DNA of 64,000 nt, from contig NZ_CP051299.1 in NCBI RefSeq assembly GCF_012530535.1, forward strand, positions 1,116,001-1,180,000. The letters are read 5' to 3'. Under the pieces are notes generated by a model. It had not been told where the DNA came from. It saw nothing but the letters and a program-made list of their open reading frames with translations, and made no database searches. Origin of the DNA: Microcella flavibacter. Its GTDB lineage: Bacteria > Actinomycetota > Actinomycetes > Actinomycetales > Microbacteriaceae. Numbering within the stretch: the first letter of the stretch is position 1; every line of letters starts with the position of its first letter. A program made the position numbers and the translations under genes. Of this stretch, positions 1-9,680 are shown piece by piece.

Positions 1-3000
1 GAGCTCATCGTCGAGGAGGAGGACGAGCAGCAGGCGCAGCTCGACGAGCTCGACACCCCGCCCGAGCTCGAGGTCGCCCCGCAGCCGCCCGTCGCCGTCG
101 ACGACGAGTTCGGCGCCCGGCCCGGCCGCGTCTCGCCGCTGCCGGTTCTGCTCAACGACAGCGACCCGAACGGCGACGTGCTCGTCATCAGCGCCGTGGA
201 GCCGGTCGATCCGGCGTTCGGCCGCGTGGACGTCGTCGGCGGCGGCCAGCAGCTGCAGATCGCGCTCGCGGCCTCGGCGAGCGGCTCGACCGCCTTCGCC
301 TACACGATCACCGACGGGCGCGGCGGCAGCGACAGCGCCGTCGTCACCCTCACCGTGCGGGCGGCGGGCGAGAACGGGCCCCCGGTGCAGCTGCGCACCT
401 CGAAGACCCTCGTCGCCGAGGGCGGCACGGCCACGGCCGCGGTGCTCGCCGAGTGGGTGGACCCCGACGGCGATCCGCTCTACCTCGCCGACGCCGCGAT
501 CGCCGAGCCCGACGTCGTCACCTTCCGGCCGGACGGCCGGGTCACCGTGCGCGAGGCGGGCGGTGCCGGCGAGCTGCGGCCCGTCTCGCTGACGGTCTCC
601 GACGGGGTGCTGAGCGGCGCGGGCACCCTCGCCGTGACCGTGCAGCCCGTGGGCCAGACCCCCATCATCGCCGAGCCCTTCGCGGTCTCCGCCTACGCGG
701 GCGAGGAGGTGCGCATCGATCCGCTCGTGCACGTCCGGGGCGGATCCGGTCCGATCCGGCTCAGCGCGGTGCCCGCCAAGCAGGGATCGACGATCACCCC
801 GAGCCTCGACCGCGGGGTGTTCCGCTTCGTGAGCGACGAGGTGCGCACCCACTACCTCGAGTACGTCGTCACCGACAACGAGGTGACGGCGACCGGCGTG
901 GTCCGCGTCGACGTGCTGCCGCCGCCCGAAGCGGGAGCGGGGCCGATCACGGTGCCCAAGACCGCCTTCGTGCGCACGCTCTCGAGCGCGATCGTCCCCG
1001 TCGCGACGGCCGACGTCGACCCGGCGGGCGGCGTGCTCGTCGTCACGGGCATCTCGTCCGTCCCGCCGGCGAGCGGCATCCGGGCCGAGATCCTCGACCA
1101 GCGCGACGTGCGTATCTCGCTGACCCGGCCGCTCGACGGGCCCACCGACGTGCGGTACCGCATCAGCAACGGCACGGCGGAGGCGGAGGGCACGATCACC
1201 GTCATCGAGATCCCGCCGCTCGATCGCCTGCAACCGCCCATCGCCCGCGACGACGCGATCACCGTCCGCGTCGGCGACGCCGTGAGCATCCCCGTGCTCG
1301 ACAACGACGAGCACCCCGACGACGAGCCGCTCACGCTCTCGCCCGTGCTGCCGCAGGGCCTCGACGGCGACTCCGGACTGCTGTTCGTCGCCGGCGACCG
1401 GCTGCGCTACCTCGCGCCGGATCAGCCGGGCGAGTACACGGCGGTGTACGAGATCACCGGGCCGCTCGGGCTCGAGCGGGCGCAGGCGACCGTGCGGATC
1501 AGCGTGCGCGAGGTGTCGCTCGAGACCAACGCCGCCCCGGTGCCGCGCACCGTCACCGCGCGGGTGATCGCGGGCGAGACCGTGCGCATCCGCATCCCCG
1601 TCGAGGGCATGGACCCGGACGGCGACTCCGTGCAGATCGTCGGGCAGCAGACCGCGCCCTCCCGCGGCACCGTCACCGAGGTGACGGCCGACACGATCGT
1701 CTACACGGCGGGGGAGTACTCGGCCGGCACCGACGAGTTCCGCTACACGGTCGTCGACGCCCTCGGGGCGCGCGCCTCGGGCCTCGTGCGCGTCGGTATC
1801 AGCCCGCGGCTCGACGGGGCGCGCAACCCCATCGCCAACGACGACCTCGTGGTCGTGCGGCCCGGCGTGAGCGTGCTCGTGCCCGTGCTCGAGAACGACA
1901 CCGACCCTGACGGCTCGGCGCTGCGGGTGAGCGCCGTGGAGTCCTCCGATCCGACCGCCGTCGCCTCGGTGGTCGACGACCAGTTCGTGCGGGTCGTGCC
2001 GCCGGAGGGGGCGGGGCGGTACGGATTCGTGTACACGATCGTGAGCGAGGCGGGCGGAGCATCCCAGGCCTTCGTCACCGTCGACGTGGTCGAGGACGCC
2101 CCCCTCACGCCGCCCGTCGCCCGCGACGTCGTGCTCACCCTCGCCGACGTGCTCGATCGCGAGACCATCGACGTCGACGTGCTCTCGCAGGCCTTCTTCG
2201 CCGAGGGCGAGATCGCCGATCTCGCGCTCCGCATCGTGCCGGGCTACGACGGCGGCGGCGCCCGCGTGCTCGCGAACCGCAGCATCCGCGTGACGGTCGG
2301 CGAGCAGCGGCAGATCATCCCCTTCGAGCTGCAGCACCCGGTCGACCCGGACGTGCGCGCCTACGCCTTCATCTGGGTGCCCGGCACCGACGACGCCCTG
2401 CCGCAGCTCGACCGGCGCGCCCCCCTCATCCGCGTGGTGAGCGAGGAGACCGTCGAGATCGACATCAACGACCACGTCATCGCCGTGGGGGACGACGGCG
2501 TGCGGCTGACCGACACCGCGACCGTGCGGGCGACGAACGCCGACGGCTCGGCCCTCGTCGTCGACGAGGACACGCTGCGCTTCACCTCGGCCGACCTCTA
2601 CTTCGGTCCGGCCTCGATCTCGTTCGAGGTCACCGACGGCGCGAGCGCGGACGCCCCCGAGGGCCGGGTGGCCACGATCGTGCTGCCCATCGAGGTGACC
2701 CCGCGCGAGAACCAGCCGCCCGCGCTGCTCGGCGCGGCGATCGAGATGGAGCCCGGCGGCGAGCGGGAGATCGACCTGCTGCGCATCACCTCGTACCCGT
2801 ACCCCGACGACCTCGACGAGCTGGAGTTCTCGGTGCTCGGCGGGCCGCAGTCCGGCCTCGAGGTCGAGCTGCGGGGGCAGACCCTCGTCGCGAGCGTGCC
2901 GGCGGGCACCGCGCGCGGCACGACCGCGAGCGTGACCGTCGGGGTGCGCGACGACGCGGCCGTCGGCACCGCCGGGCGCATCACCGTGACGGTCGTGCCC

Positions 3001-4842
3001 TCGACGCGTCCGCTTCCCAACCCCGCGGCCGACGCGGCGATCGCGCCCCGCGGGGAGACGACCGTCGTCGACGTCCTGCAGAACGACCAGGCCGGCAATC
3101 CCTTCCCCGCCGAGCCGCTGCGCGTCGTGGCCATCCGCGGGCTCGAGGGCGCATCCCTGCCGGCCGGCGTGCGCATCGTGCCGAGCGCCGACGGGCAGCG
3201 GCTCGAGGTCACGGTCTCCGGCTCGGCGGCTCCGACCGACACCAACCTGCAGTACCAGGTCGCCGATGCGACCGACGACCCCGACCGCTACGTGTGGGCG
3301 TCCGTGCGGGTCTCCGTGCAGGACGTCCCCGACCCGGTCACCGACCTGCGCGTGCAGGGCTACGGCGACCGTCAGCTGGAGCTCTCGTGGCAGCCCGGCG
3401 CCTCGAACAACGCGCCGATCGAGGGCTTCGTCGTGAGGGTCGTCCGGGTCGCCGACGGCGCACAGACGGCGGAGGTCGAGTGCGCGTTCTCGCCGTGCAC
3501 GGTGCCGACCCCCGGCAACGGCTCCTCCAATGCGGTGCGCGTGAGCGTCGTCGCCGTCAACGCGCAGGGCGAGTCGGCGCCGACCTCGCTCGCCGAGCGG
3601 GTTTGGAGCGACCTCGTGCCGCCCGCGCCGATCATCTCGACCGTCATCGCCCTCGACGGCGGCCTGCGCGTCGTGTTCCGCAAGCCGGCCCAGGACGCCT
3701 CCGCCTCGCCCATCACCCGCTACGTGCTCACGGTCGGCCCGGTCGTCCGCGAGGTGCCGGCCCCGGCGTCGGATCCCGCCGGCACGGAGTACGCGGTCTC
3801 GGTGCGCGACGCCGCGCTGCAGAACGGCACGGCGTACGGCGTGAGCGTCAGCGCGCGCAACGACTCCTTCGAGGCGCTCACCCGCTGGACGAGCGCCGAG
3901 GCCTCGGGCACGCCGGCGGGCCCGCCCCTCGTCGTGGGCGCGGTCACCGCGACCGGCTCGCGCGACGCCACGGGCAGCAACGGCCACCGGGTCGACGTCG
4001 CCTGGCCCTCGGTGTTCGCGGGCAACGGTCGGTCCGTGCAGACCCACTACGTCTGGGTGTCGGACGGCGGCAGCGCGCCGAGCTGCACCGTGACCGGCGT
4101 CGAGTCGGGGTCGCCCCAGCCGAATCCGCCCGCGGGCGCCACCGCCCTCGGCGGCGATGCGACCAGCACGACCGTCTCCGGCCTCACCGCCGACACGGAG
4201 TACCGCGTCGTCGTCTACGCCTACAACGGGCAGGGATGCACGGCCGCCGCCGAGGTGCGCGCGACGCCCCGCCCCGTCCCGGGTGCCGTCACCGCGATCG
4301 ACGTGAACGCTCCCGAGCGGCAGCGCGGCGGTGACGTCGGACCGTGGGACTCGTCGCTCGTCGGCGTCACGACCGCCGACGGCGGCCGCGTCGACAGCGT
4401 GCAGTACCGTCTCATCGCCGACGGCGCCGTGCGGTCCGAGTCGGGCGTCGTCGCCCTGCCCACCGCGCTGACGACGGCCGACCGCTCGCACTACGGCGCC
4501 GCGCTCGCGGTCGAGGTGCGCGCCTGCCGCCAGTACGAGACGCTGCTCTGCGGCGCCTGGTCGGGCCCCTTCGCCCTGCCGACGGCCATCGCGATCGATG
4601 CGGCGCCCGCGGCCGAGTTCACCGAGACCGCTCCTGAGGTGCGCACGGTCGTGATCACCTGGAGCCCCGTCCGCGGCGCGGCCTACGACCTCGTCGAGCA
4701 GAGCTGCCGCGGCGGCGCCGTCGTCTCGATCGACACCGACGCGGGCCGCTGCGAGATGACCCTCGCCACCGGGCAGGTCGCCGAGCTGTTCATCCGCGTC
4801 CGCGAGGGCGGCGAGGAGTACGACCGGTCGTGGACGTGGTAG
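1..4842 (+). CDS. Giant Ig-like/fibronectin III repeat surface protein (5' end outside window)
   Basis: The frame is open from base 1, so the N-terminus lies upstream; 1613 residues are visible. The first two thirds are tandem cadherin/Ig-like modules recognisable by recurring Asp-rich turns (NDSDPNGD near visible residue 52, DPDGD near 152 and 540, NDTDPDG near 633). From about residue 1110 there are three to four fibronectin III-like modules. The protein is acidic, almost Cys-free until the FN3 part, and ends in DRSWTW without an LPXTG signal or C-terminal membrane helix, so any anchor must be N-terminal. Such proteins are extracellular or wall-associated adhesion or scaffold proteins; the exact role is unknown. 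It is 88 bp upstream of the MoxR gene and is probably the first visible member of the operon that runs to 13738. Confidence 0.85.
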   Translation, partial: ELIVEEEDEQQAQLDELDTPPELEVAPQPPVAVDDEFGARPGRVSPLPVLLNDSDPNGDVLVISAVEPVDPAFGRVDVVGGGQQLQIALAASASGSTAFAYTITDGRGGSDSAVVTLTVRAAGENGPPVQLRTSKTLVAEGGTATAAVLAEWVDPDGDPLYLADAAIAEPDVVTFRPDGRVTVREAGGAGELRPVSLTVSDGVLSGAGTLAVTVQPVGQTPIIAEPFAVSAYAGEEVRIDPLVHVRGGSGPIRLSAVPAKQGSTITPSLDRGVFRFVSDEVRTHYLEYVVTDNEVTATGVVRVDVLPPPEAGAGPITVPKTAFVRTLSSAIVPVATADVDPAGGVLVVTGISSVPPASGIRAEILDQRDVRISLTRPLDGPTDVRYRISNGTAEAEGTITVIEIPPLDRLQPPIARDDAITVRVGDAVSIPVLDNDEHPDDEPLTLSPVLPQGLDGDSGLLFVAGDRLRYLAPDQPGEYTAVYEITGPLGLERAQATVRISVREVSLETNAAPVPRTVTARVIAGETVRIRIPVEGMDPDGDSVQIVGQQTAPSRGTVTEVTADTIVYTAGEYSAGTDEFRYTVVDALGARASGLVRVGISPRLDGARNPIANDDLVVVRPGVSVLVPVLENDTDPDGSALRVSAVESSDPTAVASVVDDQFVRVVPPEGAGRYGFVYTIVSEAGGASQAFVTVDVVEDAPLTPPVARDVVLTLADVLDRETIDVDVLSQAFFAEGEIADLALRIVPGYDGGGARVLANRSIRVTVGEQRQIIPFELQHPVDPDVRAYAFIWVPGTDDALPQLDRRAPLIRVVSEETVEIDINDHVIAVGDDGVRLTDTATVRATNADGSALVVDEDTLRFTSADLYFGPASISFEVTDGASADAPEGRVATIVLPIEVTPRENQPPALLGAAIEMEPGGEREIDLLRITSYPYPDDLDELEFSVLGGPQSGLEVELRGQTLVASVPAGTARGTTASVTVGVRDDAAVGTAGRITVTVVPSTRPLPNPAADAAIAPRGETTVVDVLQNDQAGNPFPAEPLRVVAIRGLEGASLPAGVRIVPSADGQRLEVTVSGSAAPTDTNLQYQVADATDDPDRYVWASVRVSVQDVPDPVTDLRVQGYGDRQLELSWQPGASNNAPIEGFVVRVVRVADGAQTAEVECAFSPCTVPTPGNGSSNAVRVSVVAVNAQGESAPTSLAERVWSDLVPPAPIISTVIALDGGLRVVFRKPAQDASASPITRYVLTVGPVVREVPAPASDPAGTEYAVSVRDAALQNGTAYGVSVSARNDSFEALTRWTSAEASGTPAGPPLVVGAVTATGSRDATGSNGHRVDVAWPSVFAGNGRSVQTHYVWVSDGGSAPSCTVTGVESGSPQPNPPAGATALGGDATSTTVSGLTADTEYRVVVYAYNGQGCTAAAEVRATPRPVPGAVTAIDVNAPERQRGGDVGPWDSSLVGVTTADGGRVDSVQYRLIADGAVRSESGVVALPTALTTADRSHYGAALAVEVRACRQYETLLCGAWSGPFALPTAIAIDAAPAAEFTETAPEVRTVVITWSPVRGAAYDLVEQSCRGGAVVSIDTDAGRCEMTLATGQVAELFIRVREGGEEYDRSWTW

Positions 4843-4930
4843 CCATGAGGGCGCGCCCGCCCGCCATCGCGCCGCGCCCCGCACCGCCCGCCCGCTCCCG
4901 CATCCCCCAATCGGAAGGCCACCCCCGACC

Positions 4931-5899
4931 ATGACGATGACCCCCGATCAGGCCCGCTGGTTCGCCGACATCTCGTCGCGCATCGTCGGCAACGTCGAGC
5001 AGGTGCTGCTGGGCAAGACCTACGTCGTGCGCCTGAGCCTCACGGCCATGCTCAGCGAGGGGCACCTGCTGCTCGAGGACGTACCGGGCACCGGCAAGAC
5101 CTCGCTCGCCCGCGCGCTCGCGCAGAGCATCCGGGGCACCACCACGCGCGTGCAGTTCACGCCCGACCTGCTGCCGGGCGACATCACCGGCATCACCGTC
5201 TACGACCAGCGCTCGGGCGAGTTCTCGTTCCACCGCGGGCCCGTCTTCGCGACCATCGTGCTCGCCGATGAGATCAACCGCGCGAGCCCGAAGACGCAGT
5301 CGGCGCTGCTCGAGGTGATGGAGGAGGGGCACGTCACGATCGACGGCGTCACGCACGACGTCGAGGCCCCGTTCCTCGTCATCGCCACCCAGAACCCCAT
5401 CGAGCAGGCCGGCACCTACCGGCTGCCCGAGGCGCAGCTCGACCGCTTCATCATGAAGACCGGCATCGGGTACCCCGACCACGCGGCGACCGTCCGCATC
5501 CTCGACGGCGCCGGGGGCCCCCGGGCGTCCGTCATCCAGCCCGTCGTCGGCCTCGACGTCGTGCGCGACCTCATCGCCGCCGCGCGCACGGTGCACGTCG
5601 ACCCGGTGATCACCGACTACGTCGCGCGCCTCGTGGAGGCCACGCGCGGGCACAGCGACGTGCGGCTCGGCGCGAGCGTGCGCGGGGCGCTCGCCCTCGT
5701 GCGCTGCGCGAAGACCTACGCCGCGATGGAGGGCCGCCACTACGTCGTGCCCGACGACGTCAAGGCGCTCGCCGAGCCCGTGCTCGGGCACCGCCTCGTG
5801 CTCGACACCGAGGCCGAGTTCGACGGCGTCACGACGGCCTCCGTGATGGGGCAGCTGCTGCTCGAGACCCCGCCGCCGAGCGACCGGGTCGCCGTGTGA
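4931..5899 (+). CDS. MoxR-family AAA+ ATPase
   Basis: 322 aa, the usual length for MoxR ATPases, which act as chaperone-like remodelling enzymes for membrane or envelope complexes. Walker A is DVPGTGKTS with Lys56; Walker B is LADEINRA with Asp113-Glu114, followed by the family-typical SPKTQSALLEVMEE segment and a sensor-1 ATQNP motif. The ATG at 4931 follows a purine-rich GGAAGG at usable distance; a second ATG two codons later is possible. The stop overlaps the next start (GTGA), indicating translational coupling to the DUF58 gene, the classic MoxR partner. It should load or remodel the DUF58 and transglutaminase-like membrane proteins downstream; that assignment is inferred from family knowledge. 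Confidence 0.93.
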   Translation: MTMTPDQARWFADISSRIVGNVEQVLLGKTYVVRLSLTAMLSEGHLLLEDVPGTGKTSLARALAQSIRGTTTRVQFTPDLLPGDITGITVYDQRSGEFSFHRGPVFATIVLADEINRASPKTQSALLEVMEEGHVTIDGVTHDVEAPFLVIATQNPIEQAGTYRLPEAQLDRFIMKTGIGYPDHAATVRILDGAGGPRASVIQPVVGLDVVRDLIAAARTVHVDPVITDYVARLVEATRGHSDVRLGASVRGALALVRCAKTYAAMEGRHYVVPDDVKALAEPVLGHRLVLDTEAEFDGVTTASVMGQLLLETPPPSDRVAV

Positions 5900-7323
5900 G
5901 CCTGCGCACCCCCAGCCGCCCGGCGCGCGGGTCGACGACCTCGACGCGCGGGCGCGACCGCGATCGCGACCGCACCCGGCGCCTCGTCGAGGACACCGCC
6001 ATCGCCTCGACGGTCACGACCGCGCGCACGCGCATCGTCGGCAGCCGCACGGGCGTCGGAGCGGACGCCCTCGTCGCGGCGGTGCGCAGCGCCCGCGCGG
6101 TGCGCTCCGGCGTGGGGGGCGCGATCGGGGCCGCGTCCTCCGTCATCACGCCGCTGGGCTGGAGCCTGCTGCTCCTCGTGCCGCTCATGCTGCTCGCCGG
6201 GTACGCCTGGGGCTGGGCCGAGCTCGTCGTGCTCGGCATCGGGGGAGCGGTGCTCGCCGTCATCGCGCTGCTGTTCCTCATCGGTCGCACGCCCCTCGCC
6301 GTGCGGCTCGACCCGCCGGCCGCGCGGGTGGCCGTCGGCGACGAGGCCGCGGCGAGCATCCACGTGCGCAATCGCAGCGCCCGCCGCAGCTTCTCGGCCG
6401 TGCTCGACGTGCCGGTCGGCCGCGGCCTCGTGCCCGTCGCGATGCCGGGGCTCGGCGCGGGGCGCGAGGCGACGCGGGCCATCGTCGTGCCGACGACGCG
6501 ACGCGGACGGCTCGTGATCGGCCCCGTCTCGAGCGTGCGCGCCGACCCGGTCGGGCTCGTGCGGCGCGAGATCACCTGGACGGAGCCTGCCGAGATCATC
6601 GTGCACCCCCGCACGATCGACATCCCCTCGACCTCCAGCGGGCTCGTGCGCGACCTCGAGGGGCAGCCCACGCGGCAGCTGACCTCGAGCGACCTCGCCT
6701 TCCACGCGCTGCGCGAGTACGCCCCCGGCGACGACCGCCGGCACATCCACTGGAAGTCGACGGCGAAGACCGGCACCTTCATGGTGCGGCAGTACGAGGA
6801 GACCCGCCGCTCGCACCTCGTCGTCGCCCTCAGCATCGCGAGCATCGACTTCGCCTCCGAAGCCGAGTTCGAGCTGGCCGTCGGCGTCGCCGGCTCGCTG
6901 GGCACGAGGGCGATCCGGGATGCCCGCGACATCTCGGTCGTCGTGAGCGCCGTGACGCCCGAGTTCGCCAAGCGCACCCTCGTCGCCCTCCGGCCGCTCA
7001 CGACGCGCACCCCGACCGCGCTGCTGGATGAGCTCGCGCTCGTGGAGTTCGGGCCGTCGGCCCTGGGCATCCTCGACGTCGCGCGGCTGTCGGGCGACGA
7101 CGCGCGCGGCATCTCGGTGGCGTTCCTCGTCGTCGGCTCGAGCGTCACCCCCGCCCGACTCCGCAGCGCCGCCGCCGCGTACCCGCCCGCCGTCGAGGTG
7201 GTCGCGCTGCAGTGCGACCCCGACCGCATCCCCGGCCGCCGCCGCCTCGGCGCCCTCACGGTCATCACCATCGGCTCGCTCGCCGACCTGCGGCGCGCGA
7301 TGCGGGGGGCCGAGACGTGGTGA
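5896..7323 (+). CDS. DUF58 domain membrane protein
   Basis: 475 aa. The first 70 residues are rich in Arg, Ser and Thr and probably cytoplasmic. Two hydrophobic segments (about residues 88-105 and 109-129) anchor the protein. The hallmark DUF58 signature RE-Y-x-P-G-D-D-x-R-x-I-H-W-K is at about residues 273-287, followed by a von Willebrand A-like C-terminal half. DUF58 proteins are almost always encoded next to MoxR ATPases. The GTG start overlaps the MoxR stop and the protein's own stop overlaps the next GTG start, so three genes are translationally coupled. Function is unknown beyond a likely scaffold role in an envelope complex. Confidence 0.9.
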   Translation: MSLRTPSRPARGSTTSTRGRDRDRDRTRRLVEDTAIASTVTTARTRIVGSRTGVGADALVAAVRSARAVRSGVGGAIGAASSVITPLGWSLLLLVPLMLLAGYAWGWAELVVLGIGGAVLAVIALLFLIGRTPLAVRLDPPAARVAVGDEAAASIHVRNRSARRSFSAVLDVPVGRGLVPVAMPGLGAGREATRAIVVPTTRRGRLVIGPVSSVRADPVGLVRREITWTEPAEIIVHPRTIDIPSTSSGLVRDLEGQPTRQLTSSDLAFHALREYAPGDDRRHIHWKSTAKTGTFMVRQYEETRRSHLVVALSIASIDFASEAEFELAVGVAGSLGTRAIRDARDISVVVSAVTPEFAKRTLVALRPLTTRTPTALLDELALVEFGPSALGILDVARLSGDDARGISVAFLVVGSSVTPARLRSAAAAYPPAVEVVALQCDPDRIPGRRRLGALTVITIGSLADLRRAMRGAETW

Positions 7324-9680
7324 GCCGCGCGGCCGCGGCCGCCGCCCGCCGGCGCCGGCGCCGTCGCCCGCCCGTCGTGCGGCCGCGCGCGACCGTGCTC
7401 GTCTCCGCCGCGGTGTTCACCGTGCTGGCCTGGGCCGCCGTCGCCGCGGCGCTCTGGCCGATCTACCAGCACCCCTCCTTCCTGCTGCTCGCCGCGGTGG
7501 CCGTGCCGCTCGGCGTGCTGCTCGTCGTCGGCGTGCTGCTCGCCCGCTGGCGCGGCGAGGGCGTGCTGCTCGCCGCCGTCGCGATCTTCGTCATCGTGGG
7601 GGTTCCCCTCGCCGTGCCCGGCCGCGCGCTCTACGGCGTGCTGCCCGAGCCGCAGGGGCTGCTCGAGCTCGTCAGCGGCGTCGTGCTCGGCTGGCGCCAG
7701 CTCGTCACCATCGAGCTGCCGGTCGCCGACTACCAGGCGCTGCTCGTCCCCGCGCTCGTGCTGCTCTACGCCGGGCCGGTGCTGACGGCGAGCATCGCCC
7801 TGCGCACGCGCCGGCCCGCCCTCGCGGCGCTCGTGCCGCTCCTCGCCTTCGCGCTCGCGGTCGCCCTCGGGTCGGAGCGCGCCCCGCTGCCCGCCGGCAC
7901 CGCCGTCGGCCTCGCCGTCGTGCTGCTGCTCTGGCTCGTCGTGCAGGGCCGCCACCGGCGCGCCGACGCGGTGCGCTCGGGCGCGGCGCCGGGCTCGGCC
8001 GGGGCCGCGGGCGCGGCCGCCCGACCGGGGCGCGCCGCCGTCGCCCGCCCCGTCGTCGGGGCGCTCGTCGTGCTGCTCGCCGCGGGCGGCATCGGCGCCG
8101 CCGCCGTCGCGGTCGCGCCGCCCGAGCAGCCGCGCACCGTGCTGCGATCGCTCACCGAGCCGCCCTTCGACCCCCGCGCGCTGCCGAGCCCCCTCGCGGC
8201 CTATCGCACCGCCTTCCTGCCCGCGGCGGTCGATGCCCCGGCCGTGCTCGTCGCGGGCCTGCCCTCCGGCGCCCGGCTGCGGGTCGCGACGCTCGACAGC
8301 TACGACGGGGTCGTGTTCGCCGTCGGCGGCGAGCAGGTCGATGCGGCGTCGGGCCGGTTCGAGCGCATTCCGACCCGTCGTGACGTGACCGGCATCGCGG
8401 GCGACCGCATCGTCGTCGACGTCGTCGTCGAGCAGCCCATCGGGCCGTGGCTGCCGACGATCGGCGAGTTCGCCGCGATCGGCTTCGCCGGCGACGACGC
8501 GGCCGACGTGCGCGACCGCTTCGTCGTCAACGACGTCACGGGCACCGCGGCGCTCATCGGCGGGGTGGATGCCGGGCGCGCGTACCGGCTCACCGCGCTG
8601 CAGCCCGAGTCCGCTGCCGTCGACCCCGCCGAGCTCGCGCCCGGCGCCGCGCGGGTGCCCGCGATCACGGCCGTGCCCGACGAGCTGCGCACCTGGTTCC
8701 AGTCGGTCGCGGTCGAGGCGGAGGGGCCGGGCCCCCGGCTCGCCGCGGCCATCGACGCCCTGCAGGAGCAGGGCTACATCTCGCACGGCGTCGGCGAGGA
8801 CGAGCCGCCGAGCCGCTCGGGCCACTCGCTCGACCGGTTGGCCGAGCTCGTCACCGCGCGCCCCATGCTCGGCGACGCGGAGCAGTACGCGGCCGCCGCG
8901 GCGCTGCTCGCCCGCGAGGCGGGGTTCCCCTCCCGCGTCGTGCTCGGCTACGCGCCCGCCGGCGCGGGCGACCTCGTGCTGCGCGGCGGCGACCTCACGG
9001 CCTGGATCGAGGTCGACGCCGAGGGCATCGGCTGGGTGCCGATCGACGTGATGCCGCCCGAGCGCGAGATCCCGCCCGCCGAGCCCGACGAGCCCATCCC
9101 CGTCACCCGGCCGCAGAACGCCGTGCAGCCCCCGCTCGAGGATCCGCCCGTGCGCGACGACCAGGCGCCCCCCGAGATCGAGCCGGGCGAGGCGCCCGTC
9201 GACGACTCGCTCCTGCAGCTGCTGCTGCTCATCGCGCGCATCGCGGGCGCGGTGCTGCTCGTGCTCGGCCTGCTCTCGGCGCCCTTCATCGGCATCGTCG
9301 CCGCGAAGGCCCGCCGCCGGCGCCGACGCCGCCGCAGGGGAGATCCCGCGCGCCGCATCCTGGCCGGCTGGCGCGAGATCACCGACAGCGCCGTCGACCG
9401 CGGCATCGAGCTGCCCGCGGGCGGCACGCGGCGCGAGCTCGCCCTCGCGATCGGGCGGCCCCAGGCCGCCGTCCTCGCGCGCGTCGCCGACCGCGCGGAC
9501 TACGCGCCCGAGGAGCCCCCCGCGGCGGAGGTCGAGCAGGTGTGGCAGGCGGTCGACGCGGTGCGGGCATCCCTCGCCGTCGACGGCACCCGCCGCGAGC
9601 GGTGGCGCGCCGCCGTCTCGACCCGCTCGCTGCGCCGATACCCTGGAGGGGCACGACCCAGGGGAGGAGCGTCGCGATGA
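7320..9680 (+). CDS. Transglutaminase-like membrane protein, catalytic Cys and His not conserved
   Basis: 786 aa from the GTG at 7320, chosen because it overlaps the DUF58 stop; the frame is open further upstream but that sequence is Arg/Pro-rich shadow. An Arg-rich N-terminus is followed by several transmembrane helices in the first 260 residues, an external transglutaminase-fold domain (about 480-590), a further helix near 630-665 and a basic cytoplasmic tail. Architecture resembles the TgpA/DUF3488 family. In the transglutaminase core the Cys position of the usual G-x-C-E-x-Y-A motif is Ala520 (GDAEQYA), the His of HAW is Thr560 (LTAWIEV), while the Asp of the W-V-P-x-D motif is kept (Asp576). 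It is therefore probably a non-catalytic binding fold. Its stop overlaps the start of the FHA gene (ATGA). Confidence 0.88.
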   Translation: MSRAAAAAARRRRRRRPPVVRPRATVLVSAAVFTVLAWAAVAAALWPIYQHPSFLLLAAVAVPLGVLLVVGVLLARWRGEGVLLAAVAIFVIVGVPLAVPGRALYGVLPEPQGLLELVSGVVLGWRQLVTIELPVADYQALLVPALVLLYAGPVLTASIALRTRRPALAALVPLLAFALAVALGSERAPLPAGTAVGLAVVLLLWLVVQGRHRRADAVRSGAAPGSAGAAGAAARPGRAAVARPVVGALVVLLAAGGIGAAAVAVAPPEQPRTVLRSLTEPPFDPRALPSPLAAYRTAFLPAAVDAPAVLVAGLPSGARLRVATLDSYDGVVFAVGGEQVDAASGRFERIPTRRDVTGIAGDRIVVDVVVEQPIGPWLPTIGEFAAIGFAGDDAADVRDRFVVNDVTGTAALIGGVDAGRAYRLTALQPESAAVDPAELAPGAARVPAITAVPDELRTWFQSVAVEAEGPGPRLAAAIDALQEQGYISHGVGEDEPPSRSGHSLDRLAELVTARPMLGDAEQYAAAAALLAREAGFPSRVVLGYAPAGAGDLVLRGGDLTAWIEVDAEGIGWVPIDVMPPEREIPPAEPDEPIPVTRPQNAVQPPLEDPPVRDDQAPPEIEPGEAPVDDSLLQLLLLIARIAGAVLLVLGLLSAPFIGIVAAKARRRRRRRRRGDPARRILAGWREITDSAVDRGIELPAGGTRRELALAIGRPQAAVLARVADRADYAPEEPPAAEVEQVWQAVDAVRASLAVDGTRRERWRAAVSTRSLRRYPGGARPRGGASR

